A stretch of 64,000 nucleotides of DNA from Chlorops oryzae (Eukaryota; Arthropoda; Insecta; Diptera; Chloropidae): the NCBI GenBank assembly GCA_020466095.1, contig CM035808.1, positions 73,773,188 to 73,837,187 of the forward strand. The letters are read 5' to 3'. The translations under genes were made by a program, and so were the position numbers. The notes under the pieces were generated by a model, which saw only the letters and a list, made by a program, of their open reading frames with translations, was not told the origin of the DNA and did no database searches. Numbering within the stretch: the first letter of the stretch is position 1; every line of letters starts with the position of its first letter. Below, piece after piece: positions 11,655-22,243 of the stretch.

Positions 11655-12225
11655 CGACTCGCAGTCTAACTTTGTTTTCCTCGTTCTCTTCAGTTGAGAA
11701 CGAAGAGAGGGAGTTGGCCGGCTAGCTAACTGTTTTTTCTTTTTCGGTCTCTGAAAGTTTTTGCGAATCGGTTCTCTTTCTTTGCTTACTCCTTTGTCGT
11801 TCCAATCTAGTTAGAATTTCAAACAAAGAAGAAACGAATTTGTCCATACATCAACATCCCTTGGTGTTCGTGCGTGTAGATATATGTATATGCATACAAC
11901 CATACATATTGCGTAGGTCAGTTTCGCCATCGTGTGCCGAAATTTGCTATAAATCGCGTTAAGCAGTAGCGAGCGCACATCGAACATACACCGTTCGAGC
12001 GTGCATTCTCAAGACAATGGCAATAAAAATTGCAAGGCGTGTTTGTATATCGACTCCGTTATTGTTATGGCTTGTAATGTCCCTGTGCATATAGGAATAT
12101 GACGTCACATAAATATATGCTGCGATGCTTGCGCTCTGCTAACAGTTTGTGCATGACATTGTTTTGGTTGAAATTTTAAATTCTTAACAGAAATTTTTGC
12201 GAACAAATAAAAGTTCTCGAACGTA
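11655..12225 (+). repeat. LTR of the BEL/Pao element whose gag follows
   Basis: Uninterrupted copy of the repeat described at 8240-8669 plus 11369-11490, with the poly(A)-like signal GAACAAATAAA at the end. A BEL/Pao gag begins about 100 bp downstream, which is what makes this the likely 5' LTR. The exact ends are not fixed; I could not place a TG...CA boundary or a primer-binding site with confidence. Confidence 0.5.
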
Positions 12226-12299
12226 AAGTAAACTCTTAATTTTCAAGTGCGCTACGACCAGCAGTGATCGCCGCGATACAATTCAACGAGATTAAACGC

Positions 12300-13207
12300 A
12301 TATAGTTTTCTGCGATCATCATGGTGTCCAATTGGAATTTCAAATTCCAGCTAGAGGATCTCAAGTTTTGTACCTTAACGCGGGTGATTGTGATCCAGGG
12401 ACTGTGACGGAGTCGCTGCTGGAGCTCGTTGCGGAGGACATGAAAACCGCTTGGCAACGCGTCAACAACGCCTTCAGTGTAGCTTGTGATAAAGGTGAAT
12501 GGAGTGTTGGAGTCGTCGCACGTGCTCGGACCGCTTTGAGCGAATGTCAACAACTCCAAGTTATAGTCCGAGCACAATTCCGCAATATGCTATGGGAAAA
12601 AAGACATTATCCCCCAACGAAATCATGTTCTTCACGTCAAGAGGCTCCGTCCTGGCAACAAATTAATGCTGTCATCAGACGCCTCTGTGAAGCTCTTGAG
12701 TGTTTTTCCAAATTCACACAATTTTAAGCTCCAACTGCAGCCTTCAACCGAATGGATACTTCAACAAACGAGCCTCTTACTCAAGATCGAACTGCTGAAC
12801 CGTGTATTTTATGCAACGGAAACCATCCGCTACAGAAATGTGTTAATTTTAGCAAAATGCCGTGCGAAGATAGTGTTAAAACTGTGTCGCAACATAATCG
12901 TTGCATCTACTGTCTCGATGCTAATCATCAAAAATCGAAATGTCCTAGCAACGTTAACTGTACGAAGTGCCATCAACGACATCATACCTTGCTGCATTTT
13001 TCAAATGCTACTACAACACCGGACGGCCAAGTTTCTTCACCCTTATTGACATCTCCACCAGAGATGGGCCCGTCGCCGACGAGCCAACCGGCGCATATTT
13101 TTCCGCAATCGCAGACTTGGAATTCCGCGAACATCCCCTCCACGGCACCGGCACACGCACACGTCTCCGACAGAATGAGATCAACGCCGTTCTACTTCCA
13201 AACCTGA
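12300..13207 (+). pseudogene. BEL/Pao gag remnant with zinc knuckles
   Basis: Two open segments in different frames (12332-12727 and 12752-13207) form one decayed gag. The second has the BEL/Pao zinc-knuckle arrangement: CILCNGNHPLQKC, then CIYCLDANHQKSKC, then CTKCHQRHHTLLH. This matches the general pattern of the - strand BEL element at 28.3 kb but is clearly another family. The first segment is helix-rich with no assignable motif. A frameshift separates them near 12730. Confidence 0.75.
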
Positions 13208-13908
13208 CAATTTGGCTTCCATCCAAAAGGGACTCCAATCGGGATCCTAGAAACATTTCATCGCTTGAGCTCGCCAATACGTATTTTAGTATTGAGTATT
13301 CGGATGGTTTTTGAATGGGCCTATCGCCAGCAAAACCATCAAAGCATTTGCGACGCACGTTTCCTCCGGAGGCAATCATGAGTTACTTCACGAGTTGCTC
13401 AAATCATTCCAGGAACAAAAGAAATTTCTAAAATATCCACCTGGTACCACGGCGTATCTCTACGGCGAAGAAGCTCATCACCAAACGACGCACCGCATCC
13501 TAGAATTTTTCAATCAACAGCCGCTTCACGAGCTGATCAAGGCCATTTCGGGGCACGAAATTATGAATCATGTTCCCAAGCCTTTTGATCCAGGAAGAGG
13601 GCTTTCTGCTGTCATCAGGGGAGCGGAGGTGCCACTGAAGTCACCTTCGCTTTCGGTTTCGCTCTACGTATCATATCGGAGCAGCACCGCTCACCGTCGC
13701 TCTATCATTCTCGCAACATCCCCCTCCCCCTCTTATTTTTTTTTTTCATCTACTCACTAATACACTTCAACGTCGTTTCTGCCCCAAACAAGCAACTGGG
13801 CCTGGCAGATCCCTCTAACATCCGACATGATCCTCGTCCAGGAGTTTGTGCAGTAGGTGCGCAGTCAGGAGCAGGAAATACTTATTGCGTAGCGCAAGGC
13901 GGGCAGTA
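13208..13908 (+). other. Decayed BEL/Pao interior, protease region not intact
   Basis: Open frames in two phases cover this stretch, but none reads as a complete protease or RT. A short LGLADPSN segment near 13798 resembles the LADP block that follows the BEL protease; that is a weak resemblance. The stretch ends where LTR-like repeat copy 2 starts at 13909. Confidence 0.35.
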
Positions 13909-14240
13909 TGTCAGTTTTTCGCCGTAACCGAACCCGCTTTGGGGGCAAGCCTTTAATCGAACCGATTCAACGAAACGTTTTCTCTCTATTTCAACAGCTC
14001 GATCTCGAGTGAAGACGGCGGAGTAATTGATCGCTACCGCTAGGACGTGCCTCGCGGTTCCGCAAATGCAAAAATCATAAGTAAGTGAGTCTGATCGATT
14101 TGTGTAAACCGCGCGCGCTCTCCGTGATAAATAAAATAATAAATGAGCAACCGAAAAGTCCACTAAGTTTGAACTATTTAAAAAGAAAATTGCCAAGAAG
14201 GCAAAGTTTTTGATTCTTATTCGCTCAAATAAAACCGAAT
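13909..14240 (+). repeat. LTR-like repeat, copy 2 (partner at 7155)
   Basis: Starts TGTCAGTTTTTCGCCG and follows copy 1 through the AGGACGTGCC and CGCGCGC blocks. It runs into ATTACAAATCGCGTCGCG without the 355-bp insertion seen in copy 1. It has inserted between BEL remnant and Jockey ORF1 remnant. Confidence 0.6.
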
Positions 14241-14261
14241 TTTAATTACAAATCGCGTCGC

Positions 14262-14960
14262 GAAAACGCCGACAAACATTACCACCACAGTTGCTGCATT
14301 TTCATACATCAGGGTTGTCTTGATCAACTTGACAAGATTTTGAAGAATGCCGATCTCCACATGTAGCGCATACGGGGTGCAATGTGCAATAGTTTTGCGT
14401 TTGACCAATTTATTGGTAGTTAGAACATTGTACCGGTCCTTTCCGCTTATGACGCTCTTCAATAGAGATTGTAAATTGGGCGGACTTCCTTTTTTAGTTT
14501 TTGGGTACAAGCTTTTGGATCATCCTCAATGGGGTGTAATAGGGTTTCGGAATTTTTTATATTGCTTTTAATGTGAAAAATACTTTTTTTGGGGAATCTT
14601 GCTGCTTGCAGGAAATCTTTAATGTCTGCTAGGTCCGTTAAGGGTTCAATACCTTTAATTATTCCTATAAGGGCCTTGTTTGCTTTAAGCTGGTAAGTAT
14701 AATACCTTTTTTGCGAGAATTTAGTTCGTAGACCACGTGAAAGTTGCTACTGCCAATAGAACGAGCGAAAGTTGCTACTAGAGCCTTCGAACATTCCTCA
14801 CCCAAGTAGATTGGGGTAGGCTTAATTTTTTTGGTGGAGTTAGATTTGGGTGATTTATGATCATCGGTGCTAGGAAGGATCGCAAAACTATTTTGGCTTG
14901 GACTAGTAGTAGTACCCGTTGTTCCGTTGGGTTTTAATATTTTTTGAGCCTATTGTCCTT
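14262..14960 (-). pseudogene. Jockey/X-element-type LINE ORF1 remnant
   Basis: Reading leftwards, the C-terminal zinc-knuckle region is clear: QNYCTLHPVCATCGDRH, then KCSNCGGN, the pattern of insect Jockey/X-element nucleic-acid-binding ORF1 proteins. Upstream pieces in other frames include LKANKALIGIIKGIEP and a PTPIYLGEE start, also typical of this family. Several frameshifts and stops break it. It ends at about 14262, where LTR-like repeat copy 2 adjoins. No ORF2 is attached. Confidence 0.7.
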
Positions 14961-15267
14961 GTGTTTTTTGCGAACATGTTCACGTAGCAAAGCACCCAGA
15001 ACCAGTAGAGATATACCATACAAAATACAGGGTGTCCCGAAAACTTTTGTAACAAATCAAACCATCGATAGGTCGAGTCAAGAGAAACGTTTTTTGCTTT
15101 CAGGCAAAACTCTCTTAGTGGTACTGTTTACGAGCTGTAGCTATTCAATAAAAGATGTGAAAAGTTCGAAAATCAATCCAAAACAAAAAACAGCTGTATG
15201 AAGTCGTAAATTCAGAAACGGACAGTCTGAAAAGGTTTTTGATAAATTCAACTTAATATGGTATTCA

Positions 15268-15425
15268 GACGGCATCGAAATCCCAGGATTTCGGCACTTT
15301 TGAGGATTTCAGCCGATATCCAGTCGAAATCCAGCGGATTTCCCATACAAATGAATGTCACACGAAATCCGCTCAGAAATTGGATTTCAACGAAATCCCA
15401 AGAGAAATCCGGAACAAACTGAATG
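15268..15425. repeat. Cluster of GAAATCC / GGATTTC motifs
   Basis: About ten copies of GAAATCC or its complement GGATTTC fall in 160 bp, some back to back so that they form short palindromes (for example GAAATCCAGCGGATTTC). Spacing is irregular. No coding frame. Function unknown. Confidence 0.5.
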
Positions 15426-16744
15426 CAACTCTGTGTTTTTCGATATGTATCGAAGAAATGCTGCAACACTACTGTGAAATTTTGAAAAAAACCAAAGTAA
15501 ACAAACAGGCAATGCTGCCACACGCAAACGAAAAATTCCCTACAAACTAAAAAAAATTCCCACAATTCTTTACGTTTTTTCCCTACCACAAATATCGTTA
15601 TATTTTTTTTTTAATTATAGTCCTCTTGCATACAAAAATGTAGGAGTAGCCATCAATATGGTAGGCTAATATTTTTGAGAATCTTTCAGGGTAGTCTGGA
15701 ACTCCGAATCGTACTAGTCATTTGAAATTTTATTTTTCTTTTTATTCAAAAATACAAAGTTTCTTTCAAAAATTAAGTTTTTTTGTAGTGGTTCAAGTAA
15801 AAATGATTTCATAAAAAATATGAATAGGCCTTATCTTGTAGCGGTAAATAAAACAGTTTTCAATTTATTAAAAAAAGCCTATACAAATACTATTTCAATT
15901 TTCAAATTTGTAGACTATCGACGCTTAACGACCGTTTTTCTGATACGAATTGAAAAATAAATAAAAAATATAGTGCGTGAAAAGCCAAATGACGAACAAA
16001 ACCTGGAAACCAATCTTTTAAGATTCAGTGAACTAAAAAATCGCAAAGTGCAATTATATTAAATTCTGGTTTCAAATTAACATGCTTATGAAAAATAACA
16101 AAACCAAATGCGACCAAGTCAACCAATAGTTATTTTGAAAACAGGCAAATTGGAATTGATAGTTATGTCTTGGTAGTCGAAAAGATCTATATCAATAAGA
16201 TCCACCTCATGGGAAGGATCATTTGAACTGTTTTTAATTTCGGATGAGCCGCCAGCTGCTAAATTCATTTCGTTCGACATTTCAGAAACGCCTTTTCGAA
16301 ATTTTCATAAATACGAAATGCTATATTTATAAATTTATTCCACGAATTTTTGATCTGAAATTCTTGATTATTAAAACAATAAAAAATTTTAAAAAAATTA
16401 TTGCTGATTTTTCAAATAATCCAAAATTTCAAAGATCTGATTTTTGAGTGCCTGAATATTCCAAAATTTCGAAATAAAAATTTTTGATTGTCCAATATTC
16501 AATAACTCTAACATTTCAATTTTGTGTTTTTTTTTTAGTAGTCCAAATTTTAAATTTTATTATTATTAACTATATGTCAATTCATATTTTCAGAATTTGA
16601 ATTTAACAATATCACACAAATCGAAAATGTTAAATTTGTAATTTTTGAATTTTCATTAGTCCATAATTATATGTAAAAAGAAATGGAAATATTCATATAT
16701 TCGGCAATAATTCATAAAAATAATGCTGAAAATAGGATTATTGC
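15426..16744. other. AT-rich non-coding stretch
   Basis: Very AT-rich, without a plausible gene. Short frames such as 16244-16447 are low complexity. The polymerase gene to the right loses recognisable similarity at about 16745, so this may be unrelated flanking DNA joined by a deletion. Confidence 0.45.
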
Positions 16745-18081
16745 CGATCCCTGAATTGGTGGAATCAAAATCAGGCATATATTTGTTGTTGGCTTTAGAA
16801 TATCGTTTTTAACATTGGACAATACCACCTCTGATTCCTTTTTTAACGAAATCATTCGTACTTATATCTGTAAATAGTTCAAGTTCTATTTTTGTTGATT
16901 TCAACATTGCATCCCAAGATAAGCTCGGAATAGTTATGTATTGACAAGGATCCAAATCATAGATACTTTTACATATTTTTCGAAAATTTTCTAAGATATT
17001 GGTTAGGAGAAATACATCTGTTTTTAAATAGAGAATCATGTAGTCTTTCAATGATTGACAATTTAAAGTATTCCATACATTTACAGCATGACTATAGTCC
17101 TCAATAGAACACTCACTATTATTTAGTATATTGAAAAATTTCTCAGGGGGAGGTAGTTGATTTTCTTTAAGACGTTCAATTGAATCTAAATATTCATAGG
17201 GAAAGACACCCTTTCTTTTAAGTAAAGAAAACTGTTCAGTGTTAGGATACATTGATCTGAGTACGTGAAAATCTTCAGGTCGCAAGTTTTGAGCTAAGCT
17301 TTCTTAGCTTGCTGTCATGAATATATAGGAATCTACAAAACGAATTTCCATGCGTTCATTCTTGAGATTATCCCCCATTGGTATGTATTTCGATAGTGAA
17401 ATGTAAAGCTCTTTATTGAGTGGAATTACACTTATGTCTCCGGGAATGGAAGTGAGTTCTTTTACAAACAAATGACAGTCGTAGGCGGAAAAATTATGAA
17501 AGAAAACTGGAATAAATTTCGGTATCTGATATTTCAAATTACATTCTGAATGAGCTGCTCCACGAAAATCTCCAGTAAAATGACAGTGATCTGCAACTCG
17601 ATCATTAATAAGATCTTCATTACAGATATGGCATACTGAACTCCGCTAAGTTTTTCATTTGCTCTTTTGTAAGAGAATTCATTGGTTTAAAAACACTTAA
17701 ATAGTTGCTATAAAGAAATTTACAGTCATTTACTAATTTGTTTATAAACACTTCAACACAATTCTCTCCCGTATAGATCCTAAACTTATTCAAACTTTCA
17801 TCAAATTTAGATTTAATAAAATAAGCGAATGCCATTGGCTTATGATGCTTAGTGCTTACAACTTTCTTCGAATCTTTAATATTTATATTTTCCAAAATGC
17901 ACTCAAAATCGGCGTAAATAACAAAAGGTGCATCTAGTTGCTTTTTTTGAGCACGAAACTTTAAAATTTTATTGTCCTCCTCTGGTAGCTTTGTTATGAC
18001 ATGATTACATACCAATTTATGAGCTTCCAATCGTTCCTTGGAAAAGGTGTATTGAAGACAGTCATGACAGAGATGTTTCAA
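16745..18081 (-). pseudogene. Polinton/Maverick-type DNA polymerase B: exonuclease region, palm missing
   Basis: This is the middle of a protein-primed family B polymerase. Exonuclease motifs are present in order: exo I YADFECI, exo II FFHNFSAYD and exo III YLKTDVFLL. Between exo I and exo II lies a CHICNE...DHCHF-type zinc/HNH-like block, as in insect Polinton polymerases. The sequence reaches the GIRGG motif and KANNKYM and is lost at about 16745, before polymerase motifs A, B and C. There is one frameshift near 17630, and in-frame TAA codons lie near 17306 and 16808. It can no longer encode a working polymerase. The family is inferred from these motifs and the upstream GSSH/CFKW domain. 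Confidence 0.85.
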
Positions 18082-18099
18082 TCTGTGATTTGCAGAAAG

Positions 18100-18164
18100 T
18101 TAAGAGCTGACTAATCTACAAGAATAAAATAAAAAAATAATAATAAAAATAATAAAAAATTAAA
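18100..18164 (-). other. AT-rich gap in the polymerase gene, possibly intron-like
   Basis: Between the two polymerase segments is a run of A/T repeats which, read on the - strand, ends in a T-rich tract and CTTGTAG. It could be a degenerate intron or simple AT expansion. No clear donor site, so I do not call it an intron. Confidence 0.3.
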
Positions 18165-18815
18165 TTAATAAAGATAAATATTCTGGGTTGCCAATCTTGA
18201 AATATTTTTAATCCATATATTATGCGTTTGATTGTTTTCCTTCTCGAAAAACAATAGATTTATATGCTTCTGTTGTTCTCCTCTAGTAAAATAATACGGT
18301 CCAACAATCGCTTTACTCTCCTCATTCAATCCAAAAACATTTATACTTATTTCTGGATTATTCTCCTCAAAAATTTTAATTTGATCCAATGTCAATGGAA
18401 ATGATAAGTTGGAGAAATTAAGCAAAGTTCCATCTGGGGTAGTAATGTGATCCAATTCTATATTTAGCTTATAATTTGAGCATTTCTCCAAATGTTGACC
18501 TGTTTGAAAGGACGATATCACTGCCCATTTAAAGCAGTTCTCATCTTTATTTTTAACTTTTATACAAGCATGTTTTTTCTGAATGCATAATGGAAGCACT
18601 ATATGACTAGATCCTCTCATGGGTCTATATTGGTTAATGTTCACTTCCAAGTGAACAATTCGTAAAAGAGGCCATCCACTATCCCTTTCTTGAAAAACAT
18701 TCATTTTTTCCAAAATATCTTTGCATTTCTTGGAAAAGTCCTCATTTATATCTGATGACTCCGTTAATATAGTAATTTTAGTTGAGAAAAATTTAATCAT
18801 TATTTTTGTTTCTTC
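18165..18815 (-). pseudogene. Polinton-type polymerase B, N-terminal domain segment
   Basis: The segment carries the N-terminal block typical of insect Polinton polymerases: DSGWPL, then YRPMRGSSH, then KNKDENCFKWAV, and near its end HINLLF and WIKNISRL. Coding can be followed a few codons upstream of the first Met at 18800, to about 18815, where the LINE starts. It continues downstream as the exonuclease region. The matching upstream part is at 21.2-21.5 kb. Confidence 0.8.
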
Positions 18816-18816
18816 C

Positions 18817-20118
18817 TCATTTTTTTATATTAGCTTCAAATTTTGATATATAGTTTCTGAACAGATATTTATCTAAGAAATTAAATTCACGCATATAATG
18901 CCTGTATTTAATGAATGATTCAGCATTACCAGTAGCAAGATACTTTTTGTGAAATTTATTCCTAAAATTTTTCAGCTTTCTCAACCCCGGAGTAGACCAA
19001 GGTATGCTATATTTCTTATAAGAAATACAAGGGATTAAATCATTAAAAAAGCTCGTCAGTTTAGACTTCAAACAATAGAAAGCAGTATCAGTGCGTAAAT
19101 ATTTAAATTCCGAATCCCAATCAACGCTATTGATTCGCATATTCAATTCATCAAAATTACAATTCTTATAATCATAGGAAATAGGAGTTACGTTTTCGAT
19201 TTTAAGAGGTAAGAAGTCATAAAATTCAAGAGAAATTGACAACGGTAAATGGTGTAAACTCTCTGCGGAAATAGCAAACGGAGTTTCAGTTACATTATAG
19301 TTTACATTATTACTAATAAAAACTAAATCAAGCAGCCTGCGTAACTTATTAAATGAACTGTTAATTTGCAGGAGATCAACATCAGATAAGCGATCAATTA
19401 AATATAGTTCTATATCACTAGTTGCATTAAAAGGAGTAAGCCTCATGCCAACTCGTGTGAGATTCCATACCAATTTGCTCAGGTTAAAATCCCCAACCAC
19501 ACACACATGATCATTTCCACTTTTGTTATTAGCCACAAAATGAATATTATCAATATGCGCTTTATATAACTCAAACGAGCTGTTTGGAGGAATGTAAGAT
19601 GCCAATAGGAACAAAGAACCCATTTGAGAATGAACAGCAACACAAAGTTGATCTAATAGAGAATCATTAATTTCCAGCGAAATAAGAGATGCGGAAAGAG
19701 TGAGTTTAACTGCAATAATGACCCCACCCCCCCTAATGCAACCAGTTTTTATATAATCACGATCCTTTCGAAAAATATTATAGATATTAGAATCAAAAAA
19801 CTCTTCATTATAGAAGTTTTCATTTAGCCAAGTTTCAGTAATAACTATAACATCAAATTCCGAATTAGTTGTTAAGTTATAAATTAAATTAGATTTAGTT
19901 CGCATACCAGCAACATTTTGATAAAAAATCTTAAGTGAACCAAAAATATTATTATTACTTCTACTGTCAACAAATCGATTATTAACAGATCTTACAGGTG
20001 AAAGACTATTGAGAATAGAATTTATGTGATCTACATTATTATACGTTAAGATATCATTTGCGGCTCGCTTTGTTTTTGAAAAAAACGAAAAGCGCGGACT
20101 CTGACTTCCGCAGGCCAA
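18817..20118 (-). CDS. LINE ORF2, endonuclease part only (433 codons)
   Basis: Apurinic-like endonuclease domain at about residues 60-230, with YQNVAGMRTK, TETWLNE, RGGGV, SYIPPNSS and VVGDFNLS. A linker (YSIPWSTPGL...KKY) normally leads into RT motif 0/1, but the frame stops at 18817 after FEANIKK. Full-length ORF2 proteins of this group are about 900-1000 residues, so roughly half is missing. It overlaps the end of ORF1 by about 70 bp in another frame. The remaining part is intact, so the insertion is younger than the remnant at 1-2642. Confidence 0.8.
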   Translation of the reverse strand: MACGSQSPRFSFFSKTKRAANDILTYNNVDHINSILNSLSPVRSVNNRFVDSRSNNNIFGSLKIFYQNVAGMRTKSNLIYNLTTNSEFDVIVITETWLNENFYNEEFFDSNIYNIFRKDRDYIKTGCIRGGGVIIAVKLTLSASLISLEINDSLLDQLCVAVHSQMGSLFLLASYIPPNSSFELYKAHIDNIHFVANNKSGNDHVCVVGDFNLSKLVWNLTRVGMRLTPFNATSDIELYLIDRLSDVDLLQINSSFNKLRRLLDLVFISNNVNYNVTETPFAISAESLHHLPLSISLEFYDFLPLKIENVTPISYDYKNCNFDELNMRINSVDWDSEFKYLRTDTAFYCLKSKLTSFFNDLIPCISYKKYSIPWSTPGLRKLKNFRNKFHKKYLATGNAESFIKYRHYMREFNFLDKYLFRNYISKFEANIKK

Positions 20119-21140
20119 AGTGACGAAACTAAAAGCTCATTATATGATGAAGCAGTCACTCCGAGCTTAAAATTCACTCTCTTTATAGATTCCAACGATG
20201 TATCTTTCTTGATAAGCTTATAGCAGGAGAGAAGAGTTCGATCGATTTTTGTATGTTTAACAACATAGCTCACTATGTTCTCTTCAGTCACTGACGGCGA
20301 AAATGATGATAAGTGTAGCCACTTTTTACGAGCAACAACACCAAGCTCAGAACTCACATTAGAGCCAACAACAACAGCACGATTTCTCTTTCTGTTTACA
20401 ACCTCTGACCACAGAGAGTTATTTTCATTTTCACTTTCATTTGAATTCTCAGTCGAAACCACCGCTGGAACAGCAGCGAGAACGGTAGTAGTAGTTGATT
20501 CAGCATTAAGAGAAGCAGAACCAATTTGCAATTGGTTATCAGCAATACTATTAGCAACAATGTTTTGAAAGAGAGAAGCATTTTTAACGATAGATGCGTC
20601 GGCTTTAGTCGTGGGAGTAGTCGGATTACTGCGAGGAGCCGATCCAATACTTGGCCGACGAATTAAATTAACATTATTTAGACTTTTAGTGAGCGAGGCT
20701 GAAGACTGAGATTTGGCTTTAGAGAGACGCACAGGTTCACTAACCTTTGTTTTTGAGCGCGTAACCATTACATTACTGCTGCCTGATTTACAGTTTTGTG
20801 CAGCAGAAGAGACAATTGGTGACTTCGTACACGAAGAATTTGCTCCGATCAAAGATTGAGTATCAAACGATGCAGTTGGCACATTGTAAACTCCCAATTT
20901 TACACATAAATGAGAGAACGATTGATTAAGTTTTTGAAGCTCAACGGCCAAAGCCAAAACCGAAGCAACCAAACCATTATTAACACAGTCATTGCAATTA
21001 AACACAATATTATGATTGTTATTAAAGATTTCTAGCAAGTTTTCATTAATTCCAGCACAAGACAAATGAAAACAAACTTTACAATTTTTACACGTTAATT
21101 CGCAATTCACGCGCTTACAGACGTTACACAGCGCAGACAT
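20046..21140 (-). CDS. LINE ORF1 with PHD-like zinc finger
   Basis: The likely start is the ATG at 21140 (MSALCNVC...) because the zinc-binding region begins at once: CNVC, CELTC, CKVCFHLSC and NCNDC spaced as a PHD-like Cys4-His-Cys3 finger over the first 50 residues. An upstream in-frame ATG at 21209 probably lies in leader or polymerase sequence. The middle is Ser/Thr/Asn-rich and disordered. The C-terminus (WLHLSSFSPSVTEENIV... to WPAEVRVRAF) looks like the RRM-like end of CR1-type ORF1 proteins. It probably binds the LINE RNA. Intact, 365 codons. Confidence 0.75.
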   Translation of the reverse strand: MSALCNVCKRVNCELTCKNCKVCFHLSCAGINENLLEIFNNNHNIVFNCNDCVNNGLVASVLALAVELQKLNQSFSHLCVKLGVYNVPTASFDTQSLIGANSSCTKSPIVSSAAQNCKSGSSNVMVTRSKTKVSEPVRLSKAKSQSSASLTKSLNNVNLIRRPSIGSAPRSNPTTPTTKADASIVKNASLFQNIVANSIADNQLQIGSASLNAESTTTTVLAAVPAVVSTENSNESENENNSLWSEVVNRKRNRAVVVGSNVSSELGVVARKKWLHLSSFSPSVTEENIVSYVVKHTKIDRTLLSCYKLIKKDTSLESIKRVNFKLGVTASSYNELLVSSLWPAEVRVRAFRFFQKQSEPQMIS

Positions 21141-21214
21141 AGCACGACCGCTTTCGTTGCTAACTTTGATTCGTCTGAAATTTTTTGCTTGATAAGCAAA
21201 TATTCGCAAAATAA

Positions 21215-21495
21215 TTCTATGTTAGATTTTATCGATGTATGCTTTAGAATTAGGATGCTCAATGCGTCCAGAACTTCTGTGTTTGCAGCTGCAAAGAACT
21301 GTTCTGGAATGAGTATACTTTCATCCTTATTCACATAAACTAGAGTTTCCATTTTTTCGTTAAAAGCATGATTTATCCTTTTGAGGTTTTTACTAAAGTC
21401 AACCACGCTATTCTTTTTATGTTGATTGGTTCGCAGATGATAAGACTAATCTGTTATAATAACATCTACTTCACATTTCTTCCTGACAAGGTTTT
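21215..21495 (-). pseudogene. Polinton-type polymerase segment between the BEL and LINE insertions
   Basis: Reads from a third C2H2-like finger (KKC...HLRTNQHKKN) into a segment ending IELFCEYLL, the block that precedes the GSSH domain in this family. One in-frame TAG interrupts the finger near 21446. The frame at 21490 is the exact continuation of the finger segment ending at 29653 once the BEL element and one copy of its 5-bp duplication are removed. Confidence 0.7.
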
Positions 21496-22059
21496 TGTTT
21501 AAATCAATTAGCTTAATGCGATACACACTAAGCTTTGATGAATTGATAGAGCGGCACTTGAAACCGACTATCAAGCAAACTGATTTAGTTGATTTATTTA
21601 GTTAACAATTCAGCACATAAACTGATTGTTCACAAGAAAGAGCACAATTAAACACTTTGGATGTAGTTAAAGTACTGGTTTATTATTATAAATCAATTTC
21701 TTTTATACCTAACTATTGCTGACTTAGACATACTTTACAAAATAAATTGCTAAGGAAAAACGTAGAAAATACACAAACTGTTAAACTGTTAAATTGACAA
21801 ATTCAGAAATTAAAAAATACAAATTAGCATTCGTGTTGACTGAAATAAGAGACGCTGCCTTGCTTTACATTTATTGCCGTGAGTGGAGTTCAATGCATTA
21901 TGTGAACATCATTTTGAGGTTTGAGTTACTAAATGCAGTGTCTGAACGTCGTTATGAAGTTTGAGTTATTTTGCGAAACTCATTATGAAGTTTAAGTTAT
22001 TTTGTAACTGAATCATGAATTTGTGAATAGCATATGTATGTTAGAGTGTAGCTCTAACA
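21496..22059 (-). repeat. 3' LTR of the BEL/Pao element
   Basis: On the - strand it starts TGTTAGAGCTACACTCTAAC (22059 leftwards) and ends in ACA at 21496. The 5-bp GTTTT duplication lies directly outside. Its first 67 bases are repeated at 29586-29652. The start contains a small inverted repeat, TTAGAGCTACACTCTAA. Confidence 0.85.
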
Positions 22060-22243
22060 TTCTGCCGGCCTTGAATTTATCAAATTCAAAGTTTATTTTT
22101 ATTTTCTTTGTACGACAATTCCCGTTTTGTTGACGTAGAACAAGGCAGTTTCTCTCTTACATTTATAGACGATTTGTAAAGTGCTGATTGAAGAAAAAAC
22201 AAACATTTTAAAATCAATGAACCTTAACTTATCATGCTACTTA

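Larger units (their letters stand above)
18816..21214 (-). mobile_element. CR1/Jockey-like LINE inserted in the polymerase gene
   Basis: It has ORF1 with a PHD-like zinc finger and ORF2 with endonuclease, but ORF2 ends just before the reverse transcriptase. The element thus lacks its 3' half, which is unusual for a LINE. On the coding strand the break follows a short A-run (ATATAAAAAAA). Polymerase sequence lies on both sides. I could not define a target duplication, and the 5' boundary is somewhere between 21140 and 21230. Confidence 0.7.

Noticed and set aside
13311..13760. 149-codon open frame as an independent gene
   Set aside because: It lies in a decayed BEL interior, overlaps frames in other phases and has no recognisable domain.
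15031..15050. CAGGGTGTCCCGAAA as a mariner-type terminal repeat
   Set aside because: No inverted partner, TA duplication or transposase was found nearby.
18100..18164. Intron between polymerase segments
   Set aside because: There is an acceptor-like CTTGTAG but no convincing donor; AT-repeat expansion explains it equally well.
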